The position numbers were made by a program, and so were the translations under genes. This document shows, one piece after another, positions 40,363 through 50,000 of a stretch of DNA of 64,000 bases (the stretch's first letter is position 1; every line of letters starts with the position of its first letter). The stretch is taken from contig NZ_QNUF01000018.1 in the NCBI RefSeq assembly GCF_003385455.1, positions 35,157 to 99,156 on the forward strand, written 5' to 3'. The notes under the pieces are model-generated. The model had not been told where the DNA came from. It ran no database searches and saw only the letters and a list, made by a program, of their open reading frames with translations. Source of the stretch: Chryseobacterium rhizosphaerae (GTDB lineage Bacteria > Bacteroidota > Bacteroidia > Flavobacteriales > Weeksellaceae).

Positions 40363-40821
40363 ATGAAAAAAATCTATTTGAGCGCATCACTCTTATGCGC
40401 TTCCCTGGGACTATCGTATGCCCAGGTAACAGAAGTTTACTTTAAGTATGACGAAGCCGGGAATCAACGGTACCGGGGTCCTGACTCCGCAGCCAGACAG
40501 GCTTCTGAACAATCCAAAACATCTTCTTTAGCGGGATCACAGCTGATGGATGAAAAAACATTCTGGGAACAGATTCGCCTGTATCCTGTTCCGGTTAATG
40601 ATGTTTTAACGATCGACTGGACAGAAAAAGCAGACGGACTCATAGAATCCGTCTCTTTATACCAGCACAGCACCGTACACTGGAAATTCCAGCAACAGAA
40701 TTTACCTGACCTTAACAGGCAGCTGAAGATTAACATGACAGGCTATGACTGGGGCGTATATGTACTGCGCTTTACGCTAAAGGACGGAAGAGCTTTCAGT
40801 AAAAACATCACTAAAAGATAA
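40363..40821 (+). CDS. Small secreted protein with T9SS type A sorting domain
   Basis: A 152-residue exported protein: signal peptide MKKIYLSASLLCASLGLSYAQ and a C-terminal domain LYPVPVNDVLTIDWTEKADG..., ending VYVLRFTLKDGRAFSKNITKR, the form of the type IX secretion system 'PNP-x-x-L-x-I... G-x-Y-x-L-x' C-terminal signal. Between them, EVYFKYDEAGNQRYRGP copies the 'Y-D-x-x-G-N-x-x-x' YD-repeat motif of Rhs proteins. It ends four bases before the Rhs gene, so it is co-transcribed and likely linked in function. Confidence 0.8.
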   Translation: MKKIYLSASLLCASLGLSYAQVTEVYFKYDEAGNQRYRGPDSAARQASEQSKTSSLAGSQLMDEKTFWEQIRLYPVPVNDVLTIDWTEKADGLIESVSLYQHSTVHWKFQQQNLPDLNRQLKINMTGYDWGVYVLRFTLKDGRAFSKNITKR

Positions 40822-40825
40822 TGCC

Positions 40826-43800
40826 ATGAAATACAATAACAATAAAAGAAAATTACTTTCGTCCTTTGTGCTGTTTTTCATCTCCATGATGTATTTTGCA
40901 CAAACGACTCCGACACAGAAATTTCATGATACCAAAGGAAATATTGAGGTTAATGGAGCCGGACAGCTTCAGTTTACATTACCCATCGCTCTACCGCCGG
41001 GTATAAAAAATGCAGCCCCGCAGGTAAATCTTGTCTATAACAACGGCGCATCCAATGGAATTTCTGGCTATGGATGGAATATCGCGGGTACTAGCTCAAT
41101 TTCAAGGATCGGAAAGAATATTGAAAGAGACAGAGAAGTGAAAGGTGTTCAGTTAGATTATACCGATTATTACAGCTTCAACGGACAAAGGCTCATTTTA
41201 AAATCGGGAGAATACGGCAAAGATGGTGCAGAATATATAACGGAGAAGTATTCTAATGTAAGGATTAAATCTGTGGGGGCAGTTTCAGGACAGCTGTGGC
41301 AGGGTCCTGAATATTGGGAAATTACTTCCCCTGACGGATCCCAGACCTGGTATGGAGCAACAGGTTCAGGTGATAGTAGCGCCAGGACTCCTTTGGAATA
41401 TAATATTGTGAAATGGAAGGATGCGCAGGGAAATTATATCACATATAATTATACACAAGACACAGGAACTCATGTCGCGGTAATTTCTTCCATTAAATGG
41501 GGAGGAAATGAAACTTTAGGGAAGACCCATTTTAATGAAATTGTGTTCAATTATAATGTAAACGTGACACGAGGGCTCATAGAACAGTCTTATATGAATG
41601 GTATATCCTTTATTCAGGATAAGCTGCTAAACAATATTGTGGTAAATACCAATACCTCCCAGTATAAAAAGTATGATATAATCTACAAGTCTGACAATAC
41701 AAAATATCAATTTGTAGACAAAATACAAGAATATAATTCAGAAAATCAGCCTGCAAACCCAATTGAATTTTTTAGAACTGAGAATAACCCCAATAACACC
41801 CATGTTAATACCGGAAGTTGGAAAAATTTTTATGAGCTTACTTTGGGTGGTGATTTTCGCGGAACTCATGCTACGGATTTTATTATATATCAAAATGCAT
41901 CAGCAGGTACGCCAGGAGGTTATTATTTACATTATGGGGATGACTTACCCAAATATTATTTAGGTCCGGAGAATGTTTATAAGGGCGCGGCTCCATTAAA
42001 TATCAAAGATGCTAATAATTTTGTCAGCAGTAAACAGGGATTTGTTTCTTATTCGATAAATCCAACAACAAGAGACTTAACCCTTAACTATTATCTTATT
42101 GATTTAACAAAACGTATCAATGTTTCAACTCAGTCCTATCCTAATGCCTTATATTTAGCAGGAACAAAAGTTATTGCCCGTAATCAATGGGATGAAAGTG
42201 AAAGTAATTACCCTCCCGATATTTACTATTCATATTCAAAAGTAAGTAATATAGTGAAGCTTATTCCCTATGATATCGAAGGGGATGGCATACCGGAAGT
42301 CCTGATAGCAAAAAATAACTCTGTTAGAACTAAAACATGTCCACATTTGGACGGTCAATTACCACAAGAGGGAGATTGTGATACAACAACTTATGAGGAG
42401 AACAAATACATTGTGGTCAAACAACAAGACAATTCCTTCCCTTTTTTCCAATTTGATTTTTATAAAAATGAAAATCTTCTTTTTGGAGATTTTAATGGGG
42501 ATGGAATTGATGATATTGGGAGATCTGATCTTGACTCGAATACTACTATAAATGGAGAGTCTGTACCTGAAAATATATTACGGGCCTATAATCTGAAAAA
42601 AAATAGCCAGGGAAATTATAGCTTATCAGAAGTATTTTCTGCGAATTATTCCGGACTTTCTTCCCAGGTACAGATGGGTGATTTCAATGGGGACGGGATA
42701 TCAGATTTATTTGTTCGTACAAATAGTAATAATCATTATATTGTCAATCTAAATACGGGGAAAAGCTTCTTAAAAACTCCTTATTTCAATGATTTTAATA
42801 CAACTGAAAGCAATACAGGTAATAAAAATGGTTATTATTACACAGCCAAAGTTTTAGACATTAACGCAGATGGGAAGTCTGATATTATAGATTTTGGTAC
42901 CAGCTATAGTATTACGTCATCTACTTCTGCAAATACCTCACTTACAATAAAAGTTCATGAAAATCAAGGGTATTTAAATGGGAGAATTCAATTTGGTGCC
43001 AACCAGCCTGTTACTACTAATTATAATGCACCCTATATTTTTAGAGATATTTTAGGATTAAAGCAGAATGAATTATATGTTTATACGCCTACATCAAATC
43101 CAAATCTTGGCAGAATAACTAGTTTTCTTCATTATTCTAATCTTCCAAATTCATCCATTAACAGAATTGTACAGGGGGAAGTAACAAATTCAATTACTTA
43201 TGATGGCTCAGATTCAGTCAGAGGATACTATAAGCCAATAAAAAATGAACAATATCCATTAATGGAACTGGGAGAAATAAATTCACAAATAGTTTCAATG
43301 ATTACAACCAATAGTAGATTTAAAAAATTCCGCTATCGTGGGCTTATGATAAATCTGCATAATAAGAAGACTATTGGTTTCAGACAGCTGGCAAGCTCTT
43401 CATGGTATGGGGCTGGTTTTGAGAATACAATCATATGGTCCGGAACTGAAGTAGATCCTCTTAATGAAGGGGTACCAGTTAAAGAATGGTCCATCAGAAC
43501 CAACGATGAGACTAAAATATTCCCGGCAGATATTTCTGAAAATAATACCCAACTACTGAGTTTTAAATCTACAACCTATCAAACTGACAAGCTTTTAAAC
43601 GATCAGGTAATAACAAATGCCCCTAGTGCAGACAAAGCTAATGTCGTTACCGTGATTCTCCCTAAAACAAGCAAAGGAAAGGATTTCTTAACAAACGCTA
43701 CTGCCGAGAGCACCATTACGTATGGAGCATATTATCTTCCGGTACAAAGCATCTCGAAGATCAACTCCAGTCTTGCTGAAACGACCACCACCTATGAATA

Positions 43801-46800
43801 TAATAACAATCCTTCTGGTGTTGGTGCTGATTACTATATAGGACGCCCAACATCCAAAACTGAGGTTATTAAGGCATATAATGATACCAAGTCAGGTAAA
43901 GAGGAGTATACCTATGAAAGCAACCGTATAAAAACCATAAAAAAATGGAATGAAAATAATACTGCCCATATATTGGATACCTACAGCTATGACGGTTTTG
44001 GAAATCTCACCCAGAAAATGATAAGCAATAGTACAGATTCCGGGACCCAGACCACGAAGACAGAATATGAAAGCAAAGGAAGGTTTGCCATTAAACAAAC
44101 CGATAATTTAGGATTAGAAACCCAGATTACCTATAATGATCAGGGGCAGATATTAACCCAGACAGACCCATTGGGAAATACCCTAACCAACACCTATGAC
44201 GGCTGGGGCAAATTGCTCACTTCCACAACCAATTTACAGGGAACAACCAGCTATACCTATGAAAGAGACTCTAATGCCAACGTAACAGTTACTCAAAATG
44301 ACCCTGATGGTAATATATCAAAAGTCTTCACCAATAAATTGGGGCAGGAATATAAAACAACCACTAAAGCCTTTGGACAGGGACAATTTGTATCTAAAGA
44401 AACCTACTATGATATATTAGGTAGAAAAATCAGGGAATCTGAGCCTTATTTTGAGGGGCAGAGCCCGGGTCAATTTAATACTATTGCTTACGATGACTCT
44501 GTATACCCTGCCAAAGTAACAACTACCGCATTTAGTGGTAAGCAAACGGAAACTACTGTTTCAGGATTGACAACGACCGTTAAGGAAACTAACGGGTATG
44601 GAAGAACAACTTCCAAAACTGCTGATGCTTTAGGAAATATGATCTCTTCAACAGATAAGGGAGGAATTGTCAAATTCAAATATAATGCTGCCGGGCAACA
44701 AACAATAGCTGCTTATGAAGAAAATACAGTGAGTACTAAATATGATGCATGGGGAAGGAAATCAGAATTTAATGACCCTTCTAACGGGATCTATAAATAT
44801 GAATATAATGGACTCGGGCAACCTAATAAGACTATTAGCCCGAAAGGAACAAAAGAATACAAATATAATAATTTAGGACAGCTTATTTCCCAGAAAGAGC
44901 TTTCTACTACTGATGGTGGGCAGGCAACTAATAAAACAATTGGTTTTACCTATAATAATAAAGGGTTGCTTTTAGGAAAATTATGTGTAGCAAAAGGTCA
45001 GATACTTACTTATAAATTCACCTATGACCCTCAGGGAAGGTTATTATCTTCTGTAGAAAATAGTAATGGGAAAACTTATTCGCAGAAAGGTATCACCTAC
45101 GACGATAAAGGAAGAATAGTTTCTTATGAAAAAGAATTACAGTCTTCGGGAGCTTACACTAAAGTTATGGTAGAAAATGTATACAGCCCATGGAACGGTG
45201 ATCTTTATCAGATGAAAGATAAAAGCTCTGGAAAAATTCTCTGGGAACTGAAAGAAGCCAATACCAAAGGACAGTTAGTAAAAGCCAGTCTGGGTACAAC
45301 AGCTGTCAGTAATACCTATGATGTTAATGGTTTCCTTACAAATGTCAATCATTCCTCACCGGTAATGGCAGGTATTCTTGAACTCACTTACTCATTCGAT
45401 GCCATAAAGAATGAGCTGAAGACAAGAGGGACCGGAGGAGATTTCGGTATTACAGAATCTTTTGATTATGACGATAATAACCGACTGATCAACTGGACCA
45501 ATCCGGTAACAGGACAGAATTCTCAAAATATTTATGATGTTAAAGGAAGAATCATGGAAAATGACCAGGTAGGGATCATTAAATATGAAAATTCTGCTAA
45601 AATTTACCAGCCTACAGGAATGACCCTGAATGCCGCCGGAATACAGAACTATAATGGAGATTTAATCCAAAGTGTTGTGTATAATGAGAATAATGACCCG
45701 GTATTTATTGATGGGATGAAAGGGGATGTGGCCTTTCAGTATGGGGTTTCAGGTATGAGACAGAAGGTTAGTTATGGCGGTAATTTTGATCCTAAGGGAG
45801 AAGGAAAATTCACGAAATTCTATAGTGAAGACGGTAGCTTTGAAGTAGTAAAAGACAATAGCATAGGCAAAGAGAAACATATTTTATACATTGGTGGCAG
45901 TCCTTATGAATCCAATATTGTATATTTGAAAGACTTTGGTCAGATTGTCGGTTCTTATAAATTTCTTCATAAAGACTATATAGGAAGCATTCTTGCCATC
46001 AGCGATGAAGCGGGAAATAAGCTGGAGCAAAGGCATTATGATGCATGGGGCAGCTTGGTAGCCCTGTCATTTGGAAATGACGGAGCAGTGATCACGGATA
46101 AAAACATCATTGATAATTCTGCTTTATTAATAGATAGGGGCTATACCAGCCATGAACATTTTGCAGAGGTAGGGATTATCCACATGAATGGCAGGTTGTA
46201 TGATCCGCTCTTAAGAAGGTTCTTAAATGCTGATGAAAATATACAGAATCCTATGAATACCCAAAACTATAACAAGTATGGGTATGTGATGAATAATCCG
46301 CTGATGTATAATGATCCAAGTGGAGAGTTCTTAGCATGGCTTTTTGGGGCTATGGTAGGGAGTTATTTCAGTGGAGTTCAGGCCAATCATGGAAATTGGA
46401 ATCCTTTAAAATGGGATTGGAAAAACACCTGGACTTCTGTAGTGGGGGGAGCATTCGCCGGGGCCGCTCTTGGTCAGGGGATAAGCAATATTAGTGTATA
46501 CGGAACAAAATTTATTCAAAATTCCGTAGTGGGAGCTGTTGGAAGTATATTTAATGGACTCACCAATGGGCAAAACATTTTTAAAAGTGCATTAACAGGA
46601 TTCTCTGGAATAAATTATTCATTTAATTTAGCGGGGAATAGTATGACCTCTACTGGAGTTGATGCAGGATATAAATATATCGTTTCTCCTGATTATAATG
46701 AAACGGGTGAAACTGAACAATATTTCCAAATGGCAGGCTTCGCTCAGTATGGCGCAAGTGGAGGTATAAAGCCGCCGTTTGATAAAATGGAAATAGGACA

Positions 46801-47308
46801 ATTAGCTTCTGCGGGAATAATCTCGGCAGTGACTGCAAGGATATTGATAGGAGCAATTGGCGCGGAAGTAGCCGGAGCAGGTGTTATTGGAGCAGGTGGT
46901 GGCCTTACCTGGTCGTCGGTAGCAAGTACAGGTAATACTATATTGGCAAGAACATTTGCTTTAGGCCTATTATTATCTGTAAGAGGTGATAGTTCGGGCC
47001 CACCTAAAGCGTATGTTTATACTATAATGGGTAGAGAAAAAGTTGCAAAATTTGGAATAACCAGGGCACAAGATCCAGACAGCAGGCCTTCAAGGCAGAT
47101 TTCAGGACTAAATAGAGATTATGCCAAGGAGGGGCCACATAATTGGATGTATCTGCACCAAGGAGTCTCAGTGAACGAAGCTTTTTTATACGAAAAGTAT
47201 TATGTATGGCAATATGTTCAAAATACTGGGGCGATGCCATATGCCCAAAAGTATCCAAAAGCAGATAAGTTAACAGAATATCTAATAAAATATCTTAATT
47301 TGAAATAA
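40826..47308 (+). CDS. SpvB/FG-GAP/YD-repeat Rhs polymorphic toxin with GIY-YIG/URI-like tip
   Basis: A 2160-residue secreted protein. Order: signal peptide (KLLSSFVLFFISMMYFAQ), an SpvB-like N-terminal region (GISGYGWNIAGTSSISRIGKN, about residues 70-90), FG-GAP/VCBS calcium-type repeats (GDFNGDGIDDI near 555, GDFNGDGISDL, DINADGKSDI), many YD repeats (about 1030-1650; FNYDPQGRLLSS, YDAWGRKSEF) and the RHS core (HYDAWGSLVAL, NGRLYDPLLRRFLNADE, YGYVMNNPLMYNDPSGEF about 1735-1835). Beyond it the C-terminus is variable: a Gly/Ala-rich hydrophobic stretch (about 1990-2040) and, from about 2060, a tip with VYTIMGREKVAKFGITR...RPSRQI...EAFLYEKYYV, resembling GIY-YIG/URI-fold nuclease toxins (Tox-URI). 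A likely immunity gene overlaps its stop. Confidence 0.85.
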   Translation: MKYNNNKRKLLSSFVLFFISMMYFAQTTPTQKFHDTKGNIEVNGAGQLQFTLPIALPPGIKNAAPQVNLVYNNGASNGISGYGWNIAGTSSISRIGKNIERDREVKGVQLDYTDYYSFNGQRLILKSGEYGKDGAEYITEKYSNVRIKSVGAVSGQLWQGPEYWEITSPDGSQTWYGATGSGDSSARTPLEYNIVKWKDAQGNYITYNYTQDTGTHVAVISSIKWGGNETLGKTHFNEIVFNYNVNVTRGLIEQSYMNGISFIQDKLLNNIVVNTNTSQYKKYDIIYKSDNTKYQFVDKIQEYNSENQPANPIEFFRTENNPNNTHVNTGSWKNFYELTLGGDFRGTHATDFIIYQNASAGTPGGYYLHYGDDLPKYYLGPENVYKGAAPLNIKDANNFVSSKQGFVSYSINPTTRDLTLNYYLIDLTKRINVSTQSYPNALYLAGTKVIARNQWDESESNYPPDIYYSYSKVSNIVKLIPYDIEGDGIPEVLIAKNNSVRTKTCPHLDGQLPQEGDCDTTTYEENKYIVVKQQDNSFPFFQFDFYKNENLLFGDFNGDGIDDIGRSDLDSNTTINGESVPENILRAYNLKKNSQGNYSLSEVFSANYSGLSSQVQMGDFNGDGISDLFVRTNSNNHYIVNLNTGKSFLKTPYFNDFNTTESNTGNKNGYYYTAKVLDINADGKSDIIDFGTSYSITSSTSANTSLTIKVHENQGYLNGRIQFGANQPVTTNYNAPYIFRDILGLKQNELYVYTPTSNPNLGRITSFLHYSNLPNSSINRIVQGEVTNSITYDGSDSVRGYYKPIKNEQYPLMELGEINSQIVSMITTNSRFKKFRYRGLMINLHNKKTIGFRQLASSSWYGAGFENTIIWSGTEVDPLNEGVPVKEWSIRTNDETKIFPADISENNTQLLSFKSTTYQTDKLLNDQVITNAPSADKANVVTVILPKTSKGKDFLTNATAESTITYGAYYLPVQSISKINSSLAETTTTYEYNNNPSGVGADYYIGRPTSKTEVIKAYNDTKSGKEEYTYESNRIKTIKKWNENNTAHILDTYSYDGFGNLTQKMISNSTDSGTQTTKTEYESKGRFAIKQTDNLGLETQITYNDQGQILTQTDPLGNTLTNTYDGWGKLLTSTTNLQGTTSYTYERDSNANVTVTQNDPDGNISKVFTNKLGQEYKTTTKAFGQGQFVSKETYYDILGRKIRESEPYFEGQSPGQFNTIAYDDSVYPAKVTTTAFSGKQTETTVSGLTTTVKETNGYGRTTSKTADALGNMISSTDKGGIVKFKYNAAGQQTIAAYEENTVSTKYDAWGRKSEFNDPSNGIYKYEYNGLGQPNKTISPKGTKEYKYNNLGQLISQKELSTTDGGQATNKTIGFTYNNKGLLLGKLCVAKGQILTYKFTYDPQGRLLSSVENSNGKTYSQKGITYDDKGRIVSYEKELQSSGAYTKVMVENVYSPWNGDLYQMKDKSSGKILWELKEANTKGQLVKASLGTTAVSNTYDVNGFLTNVNHSSPVMAGILELTYSFDAIKNELKTRGTGGDFGITESFDYDDNNRLINWTNPVTGQNSQNIYDVKGRIMENDQVGIIKYENSAKIYQPTGMTLNAAGIQNYNGDLIQSVVYNENNDPVFIDGMKGDVAFQYGVSGMRQKVSYGGNFDPKGEGKFTKFYSEDGSFEVVKDNSIGKEKHILYIGGSPYESNIVYLKDFGQIVGSYKFLHKDYIGSILAISDEAGNKLEQRHYDAWGSLVALSFGNDGAVITDKNIIDNSALLIDRGYTSHEHFAEVGIIHMNGRLYDPLLRRFLNADENIQNPMNTQNYNKYGYVMNNPLMYNDPSGEFLAWLFGAMVGSYFSGVQANHGNWNPLKWDWKNTWTSVVGGAFAGAALGQGISNISVYGTKFIQNSVVGAVGSIFNGLTNGQNIFKSALTGFSGINYSFNLAGNSMTSTGVDAGYKYIVSPDYNETGETEQYFQMAGFAQYGASGGIKPPFDKMEIGQLASAGIISAVTARILIGAIGAEVAGAGVIGAGGGLTWSSVASTGNTILARTFALGLLLSVRGDSSGPPKAYVYTIMGREKVAKFGITRAQDPDSRPSRQISGLNRDYAKEGPHNWMYLHQGVSVNEAFLYEKYYVWQYVQNTGAMPYAQKYPKADKLTEYLIKYLNLK

Positions 47309-47994
47309 TGAGAAATATTTGGTTTACAATCTATACAGGTTCAATTGAGGAATATTCAGGAATTGCTAATTATCGCACATTACTTGAAATATTACTTATA
47401 CCTGCAATTCAGGATAAAATTAATAGAGACAAAAAAGTACAAAAAATAATGCTAATGTTTTATTCCGATTTGGAAAATGACGACATAGAATATTTTAAAG
47501 GGCTGTATTATAATAAGAAGCCAAGTACTGGAATTATAAATATTTCAATTGCAATTAAAGAAACAGATTGGAATAATCTTTCTGAACGAAAGAGGAAAGA
47601 TTTCCTAATTGAAAAATGGAAGGTTCTTTTCAGTAATCTTTCGGACGATTACTTTTTAATCGATAAATCTGAAGTAATAAAGTCTTTGGATGAACTAAAA
47701 AATAAAGATTGGAAGGTAACTACTTCACCGATTAAGAAGAAATTGAAATATAACAAGGAAGTTTATACCGTTGTAATAGACCTTTCAACTGAACGAGCAC
47801 AACTGGCTTTAGTCAGAGATTCTGACGAAAAGTGGATTAAACTCAAAGATTTTGAAACTTGGAAGATAATGACAGACGCCAACTTCAAAAATTTTAAGCT
47901 AGATGGTGATATTTTGGCATTTAGCTACAGCAGTGTTTTTAACACCCTTTTTACAGCACCTGAAATTTTCAATTTGAAGGAAATAATTAATTAA
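47308..47994 (+). CDS. Putative cognate immunity protein
   Basis: A 228-residue cytoplasmic protein with no signal peptide, no transmembrane segment and no family recognised by me. Its ATG (47308-47310) shares one base with the TAA stop of the Rhs gene (TAATG), so the two are translationally coupled. AT content and Lys/Asn use are high, like the toxin tip and unlike the rest of the window. Aromatic and charged residues (DIEYFKGLYYNKKP, ETDWNNLSERKRKDFLIEKW) fit a small binding protein. Position directly behind a polymorphic toxin's variable end is the main reason for calling it an immunity gene. A perfect terminator follows. Confidence 0.6.
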   Translation: MRNIWFTIYTGSIEEYSGIANYRTLLEILLIPAIQDKINRDKKVQKIMLMFYSDLENDDIEYFKGLYYNKKPSTGIINISIAIKETDWNNLSERKRKDFLIEKWKVLFSNLSDDYFLIDKSEVIKSLDELKNKDWKVTTSPIKKKLKYNKEVYTVVIDLSTERAQLALVRDSDEKWIKLKDFETWKIMTDANFKNFKLDGDILAFSYSSVFNTLFTAPEIFNLKEIIN

Positions 47995-48007
47995 ATACAT
48001 TATGAGA

Positions 48008-48042
48008 CAAAGTAGGAAGATTTCCTACTTTGCTTCTTTTCA
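48008..48042 (+). terminator. Strong terminator of the T9SS/Rhs/immunity operon
   Basis: CAAAGTAGGAA (48008-48018) pairs perfectly with TTCCTACTTTG (48022-48032) around a 3-nt loop, followed by CTTCTTTTC. Confidence 0.88.
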
Positions 48043-48061
48043 AATAGCTTAATATACACCT

Positions 48062-48661
48062 ATGAAAAAAATTATTAACACCCTAGCAATTTTTAGCTGT
48101 CTACTATATTGTGAGGTATGCATGGCTCAATCTTCTCCAAAGTATATAGAGATTGAATGGAAGAATGGAAGTGAGGCGGCAAAGAAAATAATGAAAAGCA
48201 ACTTTTATTATGATGTACTAGATGCATGGTCCCCCTTTGGAAATGATACTGGAAATGATACATACTATTTGTATTGTGATTGGAAGCGGGAGCATCCAAA
48301 AGAAAATGTAAAAAAGTTTATGGAAGAGGAGCTTGTTAGTTTAGGATATCCCGGATTTGATCTTTATTTGGATGGCAAAGATCCAGAGAGGCTTAGGAGG
48401 ATAGTCAATACCATGCACAACCAATATATCGATTTAAATGCAATTGATAACGAAGTAATTGCATTGGCATTTTCTCAATTGTTTTTGGAAGGCCGTATTG
48501 AACCTGAAGTAAAAAAGTGGGCAGAAGCTGCATTTAGTAGAGAATCGGTATATCTTGATTATTGGGGTGATAAAAATGGAGAAGCTAAGGAGAGAAAAGA
48601 GAGGAAAGAAAGAGAGGAAAGAATGAATCAACTTTTAAGCGATTTACGAAAAATTGAATGA
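48062..48661 (+). CDS. Hypothetical secreted protein, possible orphan immunity
   Basis: A 199-residue protein with a signal peptide (MKKIINTLAIFSCLLYCEVCMAQ) and a mature part containing FYYDVLDAWSPFGNDTGNDTYYLYCDWKREHPKENVKKF and a 13-residue K/R/E-only run at the C-terminus (AKERKERKEREERMNQL). No family is recognised. It lies after the immunity terminator on the same strand, where Rhs loci often keep cassettes left from earlier toxin tips; its periplasmic location would suit a secreted target. Orphan immunity is an inference. Confidence 0.5.
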   Translation: MKKIINTLAIFSCLLYCEVCMAQSSPKYIEIEWKNGSEAAKKIMKSNFYYDVLDAWSPFGNDTGNDTYYLYCDWKREHPKENVKKFMEEELVSLGYPGFDLYLDGKDPERLRRIVNTMHNQYIDLNAIDNEVIALAFSQLFLEGRIEPEVKKWAEAAFSRESVYLDYWGDKNGEAKERKERKEREERMNQLLSDLRKIE

Positions 48662-48718
48662 TAATAGGTGCTAAGCCAGTAAGGCTATGCACTCACTTGA
48701 TCTTTTTTGATGGTTTCC

Positions 48719-48750
48719 CTCCTGATCAGCTTCAGGAGAGATTTTGTTTT
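48719..48750. terminator. Terminator after the secreted protein gene
   Basis: CTCCTGA (48719-48725) pairs with TCAGGAG (48732-48738) around a 6-nt loop, then AGATTTTGTTTTC. The convergent gene ends at 48772, so it may serve that side too. Confidence 0.7.
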
Positions 48751-48771
48751 CTATAAACTATAAATCAACAG

Positions 48772-49944
48772 TTATTCTATGTTTTTTTCAAATTTATTAG
48801 TAATATTATATTCTCTATCTTTTATTACAATATCATAATTGCCTTGGTCTAAAATAAGATATCTTGAGTCTTTTACACTTAGTAATTCTATAATATCTGC
48901 CGGAACACCCTTATTTTCAAATTCACTCCTTCTGTAGGCAAAAATCAAAGAGGGGTAACTTTTAATGTAAGAGGTTGGTATTTCATAAAATTTGCGACTT
49001 TTATTAAGCATCCAATTAGGTCTTGCTTTAATATAGGTGGTAATTGGATGTATAATTTTTATGTCGGTAAAAGATTCCTTTTGAATTCCTGTAAGTACCA
49101 TTTTATTTTCTGCTAATAAAACAACAGGATAATTCCCATTTATAGTGCTTAATAATGGATCATTCTCCTCAGGGTTGCTTCTTTCAGAAAATTGCGTTTG
49201 ATCAATTGTAAGAGGATTTATCTTTGTTAGATCAGAAAGTCTTCCTGCCATTGTTTTTTCCCAAGTCTGGTGTTTTCCTTCATATGCATGCTCATATCCA
49301 CAGTAAATAAAATATTTTCCATTTTTATTTTTCTGCATAAATTGATAGATATTTTCTGCTTGTTCCATCTCTCTTTCTTTCCCATTTTTCCCTTGTTCTG
49401 CCTCATATTTAAATAATGTAAAACCTAAATCCAAAGCAATTTTAATGAAATTACCAAATTGTGGTTCTGAAGTGTAAAAGCCACTTTGTGTTGTTGGAAA
49501 TTTTCTAATATTTATTGAATCATCACCTAAAGCTTCAATACCTAAATAACGATAGCCATTTTCATAAAGTCCTTTTAATAAAGATGCCGCAAACATTCTA
49601 TGACTTGCATAATGGTGTGCTTCATTGAGAATCACTATTTCCTCTTTTTTTGATTTATTTATGATATAATCTTTAGCATTTTCAACTTTATGATTTATGA
49701 ATTTCAAACTATAATCTTTAGGTGTTTTTTTTTCCTTCTGCCTTAGTTTATCCCAGGTTTGTAATCCCTTAAAATAATAATTTGATATAGAATACCTCAT
49801 TGCTCCAATTTGATATTTATAAGAATCATCCTTACTTTTATCATTATTGATTTCCTTTTCAATATCATTTGAAAATTTATAAACATTTTGTGCTTTTAAA
49901 TTCAAAGAAAAAATGGCGAAAAATAAAAAAAATGTTGTTTTCAT
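48772..49944 (-). CDS. Secreted erythromycin-esterase/ChaN-like superfamily protein
   Basis: A 390-residue exported protein. Signal peptide MKTTFFLFFAIFSLNLKAQ; the core has EEIVILNEAHHYASHRMFAASLLKGLYENGYRYLGIEALGDDS (about residues 101-142), where the 'N-E-x-H-H...G-x-x-x-L-x-x-E-x-L' arrangement matches the EreA/ChaN superfamily. Further on, KYFIYCGYEHAYEG provides more His and Glu positions. Proteins of this fold can be hydrolases or metal/haem-binding; substrate unknown. It sits at the right end of the island, facing the orphan immunity gene. Confidence 0.6.
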   Translation of the reverse strand: MKTTFFLFFAIFSLNLKAQNVYKFSNDIEKEINNDKSKDDSYKYQIGAMRYSISNYYFKGLQTWDKLRQKEKKTPKDYSLKFINHKVENAKDYIINKSKKEEIVILNEAHHYASHRMFAASLLKGLYENGYRYLGIEALGDDSINIRKFPTTQSGFYTSEPQFGNFIKIALDLGFTLFKYEAEQGKNGKEREMEQAENIYQFMQKNKNGKYFIYCGYEHAYEGKHQTWEKTMAGRLSDLTKINPLTIDQTQFSERSNPEENDPLLSTINGNYPVVLLAENKMVLTGIQKESFTDIKIIHPITTYIKARPNWMLNKSRKFYEIPTSYIKSYPSLIFAYRRSEFENKGVPADIIELLSVKDSRYLILDQGNYDIVIKDREYNITNKFEKNIE

Positions 49945-50000
49945 ACGTTATTTGGATTTAATTTAATTATCGAGATTATTTCCATATATTCAAGCATACT

